The notes below the pieces were generated by a model. The model saw nothing but the letters and a program-made list of their open reading frames with translations, was not told the DNA's origin and did no database searches. Below are positions 1 to 4,313 of a stretch of DNA of 6,243 nucleotides, one piece after another. The position numbers and the translations under genes are program-made. This stretch comes from an uncultured Bacilli bacterium (GTDB lineage Bacteria > Bacillota_I > Bacilli_A > RF39 > UBA660). Where the stretch lies: assembly GCA_944372275.1 (NCBI GenBank), contig CALVYO010000075.1, forward strand, positions 1 through 6,243, in the 5' to 3' direction. Position 1 is the first letter of the stretch, and every line of letters begins with the position of its first letter.

Positions 1-27
1 ACTAATTATGAATTGACATTTTGCTCA

Positions 28-41
28 GTTTTCAAAGATCA
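28..41 (-). promoter_or_regulatory. boxA-like antitermination element of an rRNA operon leader
   Basis: Read on the minus strand this is TGATCTTTGAAAAC, followed by TGAGCAAAATGTCAATTC. It closely resembles the conserved leader just upstream of 16S rRNA in Bacillus and relatives (TGATCTTTGAAAACT type), whose core is the Nus-factor boxA. It lies about 25 nt downstream of the predicted start of promoter P2. The 16S gene itself is outside the window, so the assignment rests on the leader and promoter pattern. Confidence 0.72.
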
Positions 42-45
42 TTCT

Positions 46-66
46 TGCGCTCTTCTCAGTTGCGCA
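46..66 (-). other. Small hairpin at the 5' end of the P2 leader
   Basis: Arms TGCGC (62-66 read on minus) and GCGCA (46-50 on minus) enclose an 11-nt loop, directly after the predicted P2 start and before boxA. It is short but G+C-rich in an otherwise A+T-rich region. It may be a transcript 5'-end structure. There is no U-tract, so it is not a terminator. Confidence 0.4.
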
Positions 67-70
67 TTAA

Positions 71-129
71 TAATATATCAAATTAATTTAAGTAAGTCAA
101 TACTTTTTTTACATTTTTTTAATTTTTTT
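71..129. repeat. Direct repeat copy A (rrn promoter unit)
   Basis: This 59-bp stretch matches 210-268 at 57 of 59 positions. The differences are at 90 (a versus g) and 93 (t versus c). It contains the whole P2 promoter and its A-tracts. Outside these borders the match breaks off, although weaker similarity continues to the left into the leader. Confidence 0.92.
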
Positions 130-130
130 T
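72..130 (-). promoter_or_regulatory. rRNA operon promoter P2 (proximal) with UP-like A-tracts
   Basis: On the minus strand the -35 is TTGACT (95-100), the spacer is exactly 17 nt, and the -10 is TATATT (72-77), preceded by TGA, which gives an extended -10. Upstream of the -35, at 104-130, three A-tracts of 7-8 bases start about 9-10 bp apart, as expected for a curved UP element. Counting from the -10, +1 falls on G at position 65. It drives transcription leftwards, out of the window, through the boxA-like leader, presumably into 16S rRNA. Confidence 0.8.
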
Positions 131-209
131 CAAAAGTGTAAAATTCATATCAATATATTATCTTGCTTTCATTTTTAAAGAATTGCGCCTTCTTTTTTGA
201 AAGCCACTA

Positions 210-268
210 TAATATATCAAATTAATTTGAGCAAGTCAATACTTTTTTTACATTTTTTTAATTTTTTT
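210..268. repeat. Direct repeat copy B (rrn promoter unit)
   Basis: This is the second copy of the 59-bp repeat at 71-129, offset by 139 bp. It contains promoter P1 and its A-tracts. Both mismatches fall in the -35/-10 spacer, so every core promoter element is preserved, which points to selection on the promoters. Confidence 0.92.
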
Positions 269-269
269 A
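211..269 (-). promoter_or_regulatory. rRNA operon promoter P1 (distal) with UP-like A-tracts
   Basis: On the minus strand the -35 is TTGACT (234-239), the spacer is 17 nt, and the -10 is TATATT (211-216) with an upstream TGA. Three 7-base A-tracts lie upstream at 243-268. The predicted +1 is G at about 204. It is a near-copy of P2, 139 bp further upstream, which matches the tandem P1/P2 arrangement of Firmicutes rrn operons. The A-tracts end about 26 bp past the ntdp stop codon. Confidence 0.8.
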
Positions 270-294
270 TTTTCTTTATATAATATTCAATTTA

Positions 295-849
295 TTATAA
301 AAAATTACTATTTTTTCTTTCTTCTTCTAATTTGAAATAATACGCACAGTATTCTTTATTTTTTAATGGATCAAACATAACACTATGACCTTTATATTTT
401 TTTATTAACTCATCCAAACCTTTCTTTATAACTTTGTCTAGTGTAACATCGTACCCCATTATTTTTTTATGATATTCATATTCTAATTTATCTAAAATTT
501 TAAATTCACCAGTTGGAAAAATTCTTAAATCTAAATCATAGTCGATATATTTAATTGTTCCTTCCTCTATTATAAACGGTGTAGCAATATTACAATAATA
601 ATATATGCCATCTTTTTTTATTTGTGATATTATATTGAACCATTCATTTTTAAAAAAATACATAATTGCTGGTTCTTTGGTTCTCCACCAGGTTCCTTGT
701 GCTTCTGTTACTTTGGTTTTATTATTTCCAAATACAATGTAATCTTTTTTTATGTCTAATACTATGGCTTCATCCCAAGCCCGATGAATTTTACCATTAT
801 GCTTATAACATTGGATTTGAAATTTATCTCCTATACAAATATTTTTCAT
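295..849 (-). CDS. ntdp: Nucleoside tri-/diphosphatase, Ntdp/YgaC family (DUF402)
   Basis: The 184-residue product fits the DUF402 family of Bacilli (B. subtilis YgaC, S. aureus Ntdp), Mg2+-dependent hydrolases of nucleoside tri- and diphosphates. Visible motifs are YKHNGKIHRAW (15-25, with Arg23), WWRTKEPAIMYF (54-65), WFNI (70-73), YYYCNIATP (83-91) and YIDYDLDLRIF (101-111). Asn87, Asp103, Asp105, Asp107, Asp120 and Glu123 fall where I recall the family's metal ligands, with a three-residue shift. The length is about that of the family, plus a short charged C-terminal tail. The ATG follows AAGAGG by 5 nt, and an extended -10 lies just upstream. I see no clear terminator after the stop, only the rrn promoters. 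The physiological substrate in this organism is unknown. Confidence 0.9.
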   Translation of the reverse strand: MKNICIGDKFQIQCYKHNGKIHRAWDEAIVLDIKKDYIVFGNNKTKVTEAQGTWWRTKEPAIMYFFKNEWFNIISQIKKDGIYYYCNIATPFIIEEGTIKYIDYDLDLRIFPTGEFKILDKLEYEYHKKIMGYDVTLDKVIKKGLDELIKKYKGHSVMFDPLKNKEYCAYYFKLEEERKNSNFL

Positions 850-869
850 AATTACCTCTTTCTATATAT

Positions 870-880
870 ATTATACCACA
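870..880 (-). promoter_or_regulatory. Extended -10 promoter of ntdp
   Basis: On the minus strand this reads TGTGGTATAAT: a perfect TATAAT (870-875) with the TGTGG extension that fits the TRTGN consensus of Gram-positive extended -10 promoters. No good -35 stands 17 bp upstream, where the ctpA stop codon lies. The start site would fall near 863, leaving a short leader containing AAGAGG. Confidence 0.75.
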
Positions 881-906
881 AAAAAAGAAAGATTAATTTT
901 CTTTCT
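880..906 (-). terminator. Intrinsic terminator of ctpA
   Basis: On the minus strand a 7-bp stem AGAAAGA/TCTTTCT (900-906 with 886-892) closes a 7-nt loop that contains the ctpA stop codon, and a run of T follows. The 5' arm lies within the last ctpA codons. The T-run touches the first base of the ntdp extended -10. Confidence 0.72.
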
Positions 907-2212
907 CATTTAAATATTTTATTGCCGCTTGATATTGGGCATCATTTTCTAAAGTTGGATTTTTATAATAATCTTCAGTTAATGAAATTTCTAAATCTGG
1001 TTTGACACCAACTTCGTTAATCCATTCCCCATTAGATGTTAACCATTTTTTAGTTGTTACCTTATATTGGCCAACTCCAGAAATAGTTTGTAAATTTTGA
1101 ACAGTACCTTTACCATAACTTGTATTTCCTATTATATATGCACCTAATTGTTCTCTTAATGATGTTGCCATCACTTCGCTTGCTGAAGCACTTCCTAAAT
1201 TTTGCAATATAACTATCTTATACGTTTTATCTTTATTACCAGTAGAATAAATTTTTTCAACACCATTTTTATCTTCTGTTTGATAGATCACATGGGTATC
1301 ATTCATAAACAAACTAAGCATATTTTCTACTGCTAATAAATGCCCACCACTATTTCCTCTTAAATCGATAATTAAATTTTCCATACCATTATTTTCTAGT
1401 TCGGTTAAAGCTTTTTGGAATTGGGAATATGTATTGTTAGCAAATATATCAACTTTTATATAACCAATATTATTTTCTTTCATTTCCGAATGAACTGATT
1501 CAATAACTACTTTTTCTTTTTTTAAATCGAATGTTAATTCTTCTGTATCACGTAAAACTGTTAATTTAATATTATCAGTATTTGAAATTTTATCAACTAA
1601 GTCTGATGTTGACAATCCTTCAACACTTTCATCATTAAATTTTGTTATGACATCATAGATTTTTAATCCGGCTTTTTCAGCAGGACTATTAGGATAGATA
1701 GAAGCAATGATTATTTCATTATCAGTCGTCATACTGATTCCTACACCTAATCCTTCATATTCACCTTCTAAAGTAATTGAAAAATTATTAGAATCTTCAT
1801 CAACAAATTGGGAATATTCATCAAGAGATGAAACCATACCTTTAATAGCATTAGAAATTAGTTCATCTTTATCAATATCACCATAATAATTTTCTAAAAT
1901 ATAATTATATTCTTCGATAAATTTTTGAATTTCTTTACTAGCAGTCGAATAACTACCATTACCCAAATCGGCCTTCTTACCAATAAAATAACCAACTAAG
2001 GAAAATATTAAAGCGCATATAACAAATATCAAAACCAATTCAAAAGAACTATATTTTTGTTTTTCTGTAATTTGTTTTTTTTCAATTTGTTCTTCTTCTA
2101 TTTTTTTTACTTTAGGTTTTGTAATTTTTTTGCTTACAACATCTATATCAACTTTTTTCTTTGTACTTTTTTTAGTAGCAGTCTTTTGTTCTGTTTTTTT
2201 ATCTTTTTCCAT
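893..2212 (-). CDS. ctpA: S41 family C-terminal processing serine protease with PDZ domain (CtpA/CtpB type)
   Basis: The 439-residue product is a membrane-anchored peptidase acting outside the cell. Residues 1-55 form a Lys/Glu-rich cytoplasmic tail. Residues 57-78 are one membrane helix. A helical S41 N-domain covers about 90-150 and a PDZ domain about 150-235, including EGLGVGIS and SPAEKAGLK. The S41 catalytic core follows, with DLRGNSGG (283-290), GSASASE (340-346) and YGKGTVQ (366-372). By spacing to the known Ser-Lys-Gln set of CtpB, the nucleophile is Ser343, the base Lys368 and Gln372 assists. It lacks the C-terminal peptidoglycan-binding domain seen in some relatives. Such proteases trim or degrade envelope proteins, and CtpB of B. 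subtilis cleaves a sporulation signalling factor. The substrate here is unknown. AAGGA lies 8 nt before the ATG. Confidence 0.95.
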   Translation of the reverse strand: MEKDKKTEQKTATKKSTKKKVDIDVVSKKITKPKVKKIEEEQIEKKQITEKQKYSSFELVLIFVICALIFSLVGYFIGKKADLGNGSYSTASKEIQKFIEEYNYILENYYGDIDKDELISNAIKGMVSSLDEYSQFVDEDSNNFSITLEGEYEGLGVGISMTTDNEIIIASIYPNSPAEKAGLKIYDVITKFNDESVEGLSTSDLVDKISNTDNIKLTVLRDTEELTFDLKKEKVVIESVHSEMKENNIGYIKVDIFANNTYSQFQKALTELENNGMENLIIDLRGNSGGHLLAVENMLSLFMNDTHVIYQTEDKNGVEKIYSTGNKDKTYKIVILQNLGSASASEVMATSLREQLGAYIIGNTSYGKGTVQNLQTISGVGQYKVTTKKWLTSNGEWINEVGVKPDLEISLTEDYYKNPTLENDAQYQAAIKYLNEKEN

Positions 2213-2234
2213 ATCATCATTCCTTACCTAATAT

Positions 2235-2245
2235 AATATATCATA
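2235..2245 (-). promoter_or_regulatory. Extended -10 promoter of ctpA
   Basis: On the minus strand this reads TATGATATATT: -10 TATATT (2235-2240) with a TATGA extension fitting TRTGN. A poor -35 (TAGATT, 2258-2263) sits 17 bp upstream. The predicted start is near 2228, only a few bases before the AAGGA at 2221-2225, so the leader is very short. Confidence 0.65.
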
Positions 2246-2283
2246 TTTTTACTTAAAAATCTATTTTTACAAAAAAATTTCAC

Positions 2284-2308
2284 AAAAAAAACAAAAATTA
2301 ATTTGTTT
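2284..2308 (-). terminator. Intrinsic terminator after tRNA-Glu
   Basis: On the minus strand a stem AAACAAA/TTTGTTT (2302-2308 with 2289-2295) has a 6-nt loop TTAATT and is followed by further T residues to 2284. It begins 8 nt past the CCA end of the tRNA. The stem holds a single G-C pair and is weak on its own, but its position and T-tract support the call. Confidence 0.5.
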
Positions 2309-2316
2309 ATGTCAAT

Positions 2317-2392
2317 TGGTAGTCTGTATGGGGTTCGAACCCATGAATGTAACCTTGAGAGGGTTATGTGTTAACCGCTTCACCAACAGACC
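2317..2392 (-). tRNA. tRNA-Glu, anticodon CUC
   Basis: The 76-nt cloverleaf folds fully. The acceptor stem is GGTCTGT/ACAGACT (G1-U72 wobble), the D-stem GTG/CAC with a 10-nt loop, the anticodon stem TAACC/GGTTA with loop CTCTCAA, the variable loop 5 nt, the T-stem ATGGG/CCCAT with loop TTCGAAC, then discriminator A and an encoded CCA (2317-2319). The anticodon CTC lies at 2357-2359 and reads GAG (Glu). The overall sequence resembles Bacilli tRNA-Glu, including the TTGGT..AAGCGGTTAA D-arm. It lies 14 nt after the stop of the upstream gene, with no promoter of its own that I can see, so it is probably cut from that transcript. A CUC isoacceptor reads only GAG, a rare codon in so A+T-rich a genome. 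Confidence 0.95.
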
Positions 2393-2397
2393 ATATA

Positions 2398-2417
2398 AAG
2401 AAGATATTAATCTTCTT
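2398..2417 (-). other. Hairpin between the membrane protein gene and tRNA-Glu
   Basis: A perfect 8-bp inverted repeat, AAGAAGAT and ATCTTCTT, with a 4-nt loop spans the stop codon of the upstream gene and ends 5 nt before the tRNA. On the minus strand it is followed by TATATGG and not a T-run, so it is not a typical terminator. It could mark the mRNA 3' end after tRNA processing, or act as a weak attenuator. Confidence 0.4.
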
Positions 2418-2928
2418 CACTTGCAGAAATTTCTTTTAAATATTCTTTTAATTTTTCGCCAACATAATGTTCTTTAATTTTACCATCTTTAATCTTTAAT
2501 AAAGTTGAAGCATTCAATTTTAAATCTTTAATTGTTTTGATTTTAAAATTTGTTTTTTCTCCTACAAAACTACTATTAAATGGATTATCCAAATCTGCTG
2601 TATAATATCTAATAGCATCTTCTTTTTTAGCATATAATCCTAAATAAGTTTGATATAAAACATTATATACATCATCAGAATCATAAACCATAACATAATA
2701 TTCATCATTAGGTTGCGTTAATAAATCATTTATCAAAATATTATCATATTGAATTTGTGCTCCTGATGAAGTTTCTTCTTCCTCTTGTTCTCTATTTACT
2801 AAAAATGTTATTCCATAAAAAACTAAAAATATAACAGTTACAAGAACAATTAGTTTAATTAGTTTTCCAAATTCATCTTCAGTACTAATGTTGGCTTTTT
2901 TAATTTTTGTAGTATTTTTTTTTGCCAT
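2407..2928 (-). CDS. Membrane-anchored protein, possible CXXC-less thioredoxin-like domain
   Basis: The 173-residue product has a basic N-terminus (1-20), one membrane helix (about 23-44, rich in Leu, Ile and Val), an acidic linker (EEEETSS) and a soluble domain outside the membrane. I recognise no named family. The domain's order of elements is reminiscent of thioredoxins: a strand EYYVMVYDSD, a helix with YLGLYAKKEDA, a strand YYTADLDN and, near the end, STLLKIKDGKI followed by YVG, like the thioredoxin PTLxxxxDGK...G segment. There is no Cys in the whole protein, so no redox active site, and the cis-Pro is absent. The ATG has AGGTGAT a few bases upstream and a perfect extended -10 promoter. 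The gene is almost certainly real; the fold is inference, and a binding or scaffold role is only a guess. Confidence 0.82.
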   Translation of the reverse strand: MAKKNTTKIKKANISTEDEFGKLIKLIVLVTVIFLVFYGITFLVNREQEEEETSSGAQIQYDNILINDLLTQPNDEYYVMVYDSDDVYNVLYQTYLGLYAKKEDAIRYYTADLDNPFNSSFVGEKTNFKIKTIKDLKLNASTLLKIKDGKIKEHYVGEKLKEYLKEISASEED

Positions 2929-2946
2929 TTCTAATCACCTGTATAA

Positions 2947-2957
2947 ATTATAGCATA
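2947..2957 (-). promoter_or_regulatory. Extended -10 promoter of the membrane-anchored protein gene
   Basis: On the minus strand this reads TATGCTATAAT: perfect TATAAT (2947-2952) with a perfect TRTGN extension. A TTTCTT hexamer 17 bp upstream (2970-2975) is a weak -35 and overlaps the terminator of the preceding gene. AGGTGATT follows at 2933-2940. It probably drives tRNA-Glu too. Confidence 0.82.
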
Positions 2958-2962
2958 TAAAT

Positions 2963-2994
2963 AAAAAAAAAGAAACATTTTTCACTAATGTTTC
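2963..2994 (-). terminator. Intrinsic terminator of the lipoprotein gene
   Basis: On the minus strand a perfect 8-bp stem GAAACATT/AATGTTTC (2987-2994 with 2972-2979) has a 7-nt loop AGTGAAA and a run of nine T (2963-2971). It starts one base after the TAA stop codon. The T-run covers the -35 region of the next promoter. Confidence 0.9.
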
Positions 2995-2995
2995 A

Positions 2996-3982
2996 TTATT
3001 TAGATACAGTCATCGTATTAATTGAATTAGCAACTTCTAATAATTGGGTATTATCTAATTTATCTGATACGACATAAAATTCTACACCATTACTGATCCA
3101 AGTAACTGAATCTTCACTTAAAACTCCTACTGTATCAGTTATTATATATGGTTCACCATACATCGGAATCGTCAATAATTCACTTGTCGGATTAGCAGTT
3201 TCTTGAATTATAGTAAATGGACTTTCACCACTAAATGTTAAAATGACTCTTTCGCCGGTTTCTGTAGATACTTTTTCTTGGCTAGATAATTGCGTATTTT
3301 CTGGAATATACATAGGATAAACTATTGAATCTAAGGTACTATTTGTTTCATCTAGTTCTTTACTTACATTACTACTTAAAACAAAATAATTATCATCATA
3401 CGTTGCTTTATAATCGATACTATTAAATGTCATTTGCATCTGCACTTCATCATTGTTATTTAATACAACTACTGATTTTAAATTTAAATCTTTATCTAAT
3501 GTTATTTTTTGTTTAGATAATTCACTATTACTACTATAATTTACTTTTGTTGTAAATACATAATTATTATCTATTTCTTCAAATACCCTTTCATTATCGT
3601 TTTCAATATCTTTTAAAATTGATTGTAAAATATAACTTTGGGAATTATTATATGGCCACTCGCTTTGAAATTTAAAACTTTTATTTAATGAAGGCGTTAA
3701 AACATAAACACCGTCTTGATTTTTTAAAATAATTTGTTCATGATTATTAGTTTTGTTTTTTAAACTTACTTTAAAGTTATTATCTTTTTGATAAGCAACT
3801 TCGACATCATATAAATAACTATCCTCATTATTTCTAATTTCTAATTGCCCATTTAAATAATATCCTTCAGTATTATTTATTTTTTTATTAAAATCTTTTA
3901 CAATATCTTTTTCTCCATAAGTTCCACATCCTACCAATAAAAAACAACTCAAAATAGCCATAAATAATAAATATTTTTTCAT
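2996..3982 (-). CDS. Lipoprotein with LolA-like domain and C-terminal DUF4367-like region (GerS-type)
   Basis: The product is 328 residues from the ATG at 3982. Signal peptide MKKYLLFMAILSCF is followed by lipobox LVGC, with Cys19 the likely lipidated residue, so the mature protein is tethered to the outer face of the membrane. Residues about 25-205 look like the LolA/RseB fold used by Firmicutes lipoproteins such as GerS and YdcC, with a segment DGVYVLTPSLNKSFKFQ at 90-106. Residues about 230-325 resemble DUF4367, with ILTFSGESPFTIIQE and a closing VTWISNGVEFYVVSD...ELA-like helix (LLEVANSIN). In clostridia GerS relatives act in spore germination; whether this organism sporulates cannot be told here. 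A GTG nine bases upstream is in frame but overlaps the Shine-Dalgarno AAGGAG and is unlikely as the start. The gene is single, with its own promoter and terminator. Confidence 0.85.
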   Translation of the reverse strand: MKKYLLFMAILSCFLLVGCGTYGEKDIVKDFNKKINNTEGYYLNGQLEIRNNEDSYLYDVEVAYQKDNNFKVSLKNKTNNHEQIILKNQDGVYVLTPSLNKSFKFQSEWPYNNSQSYILQSILKDIENDNERVFEEIDNNYVFTTKVNYSSNSELSKQKITLDKDLNLKSVVVLNNNDEVQMQMTFNSIDYKATYDDNYFVLSSNVSKELDETNSTLDSIVYPMYIPENTQLSSQEKVSTETGERVILTFSGESPFTIIQETANPTSELLTIPMYGEPYIITDTVGVLSEDSVTWISNGVEFYVVSDKLDNTQLLEVANSINTMTVSK

Positions 3983-3990
3983 TTTTCTCA

Positions 3991-3996
3991 CTCCTT
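3991..3996 (-). promoter_or_regulatory. Shine-Dalgarno that fixes the lipoprotein start at 3982
   Basis: AAGGAG on the minus strand ends 8 nt before the ATG at 3980-3982, which is ideal spacing. The competing in-frame GTG at 3989-3991 shares its first G with this motif and so has no usable spacing. Confidence 0.85.
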
Positions 3997-4001
3997 GATA
4001 A

Positions 4002-4007
4002 ATTATA
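4002..4007 (-). promoter_or_regulatory. -10 element of the lipoprotein gene promoter
   Basis: A perfect TATAAT on the minus strand lies six bases upstream of the AAGGAG. Spacing of about 17 bp to a -35 lands on poor hexamers (ACATTT, TACATT), so only the -10 is supported. The short distance to the ribosome binding site would give a leader of around 20 nt. Confidence 0.5.
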
Positions 4008-4030
4008 TTGATATTTTTTTTAAAAAATGT

Positions 4031-4049
4031 ATATTTTTGTGAAAAATAT
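4031..4049. promoter_or_regulatory. Inverted repeat between divergent promoters, possible operator
   Basis: ATATTTTT and AAAAATAT are perfect 8-bp arms around GTG. The repeat lies between the divergently transcribed lipoprotein and DUF378 genes and fills the spacer just upstream of the likely plus-strand -10 (TAAAAT, 4051-4056). Made of A and T only, it could arise by chance; a regulator site is possible but unproven. Confidence 0.3.
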
Positions 4050-4050
4050 G

Positions 4051-4056
4051 TAAAAT
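4051..4056 (+). promoter_or_regulatory. -10 element of the DUF378 gene promoter
   Basis: TAAAAT follows TATG directly and lies about 16 bases before the Shine-Dalgarno AAAGGA. The -35 region 17 bp upstream (TGTATA) is a poor match. It is the best promoter candidate on the plus strand in this gap. Confidence 0.45.
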
Positions 4057-4071
4057 ACTTAATGAATATAG

Positions 4072-4077
4072 AAAGGA
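4072..4077 (+). promoter_or_regulatory. Shine-Dalgarno that favours a TTG start at 4087
   Basis: AAAGGA abuts the ATG at 4078, leaving no spacing for that start, whereas the in-frame TTG at 4087 stands 9 nt downstream, which is normal spacing. No other Shine-Dalgarno precedes the ATG. Confidence 0.65.
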
Positions 4078-4086
4078 ATGGTTATT

Positions 4087-4284
4087 TTGGAAACCTTACA
4101 AAAAATTTGTTTAGTTTTTACTATTATTGGTGCTGTAGTATGGGGATTAATCGGTCTATTTGATTTTAATCTTGTCGCTTATATATTTGGTGAAGCATCA
4201 ATGCTATCAAGAATTATATATACAATAGTAGGAATTACCGGATTAATCAATATTGGTTTATTATTTAATCATATTGAAAAATAA
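4087..4284 (+). CDS. DUF378 family small membrane protein
   Basis: The product is 65 residues from the TTG at 4087 (68 if the ATG at 4078 is used). It matches the DUF378 pattern of two membrane helices joined by a short loop. Helix 1 (about 7-26) contains IIGAVVWGLIGLF, and the loop DFNLVAYIFG is followed by SRIIYTIVGITGL in helix 2 (about 41-60). The family usually has INWG in helix 1; here the Asn is Val. Its function is unknown in all bacteria I know of. It is the only plus-strand gene in the window, divergent from the lipoprotein gene and convergent with murC, sharing a two-way terminator. The start choice rests on Shine-Dalgarno spacing and on the family's typical start a few residues before helix 1. 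Confidence 0.88.
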   Translation: METLQKICLVFTIIGAVVWGLIGLFDFNLVAYIFGEASMLSRIIYTIVGITGLINIGLLFNHIEK

Positions 4285-4313
4285 AAACTTCAATTTAATC
4301 TTGAAGTTTTTTT
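4283..4313. terminator. Bidirectional intrinsic terminator between DUF378 gene and murC
   Basis: An 11-bp perfect stem AAAAACTTCAA/TTGAAGTTTTT (4283-4293 with 4301-4311) closes a 7-nt loop. On the plus strand it ends in seven T (4307-4313); on the minus strand it ends in five T followed by ATTTTT. One arm encodes the last residues of murC (KKLQD) and the loop holds its stop codon; the other arm begins at the last two bases of the DUF378 stop codon. Confidence 0.9.

Noticed and set aside
101..130. Long T-runs on the plus strand as plus-strand terminators
   Set aside because: No stem precedes them, and they are better explained as A-tracts upstream of the minus-strand promoters.
71..268. The two 59-bp repeats as a CRISPR array or inserted-element ends
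   Set aside because: There are only two copies, in direct orientation, each being a complete promoter, with no spacer logic, transposase or target duplication.
279..299. Hairpin TATAATA/TATTATA at the ntdp stop codon
   Set aside because: The stem is only A-T pairs and is followed on the minus strand by TAAAG and A-rich DNA, not T; not a credible terminator.
666..1005. Plus-strand open frames at 666-851 and 784-1005
   Set aside because: They lie antisense to ntdp and the ctpA end, have no Shine-Dalgarno or recognisable domain, and are hydrophobic only because they mirror A+T-rich coding sequence.
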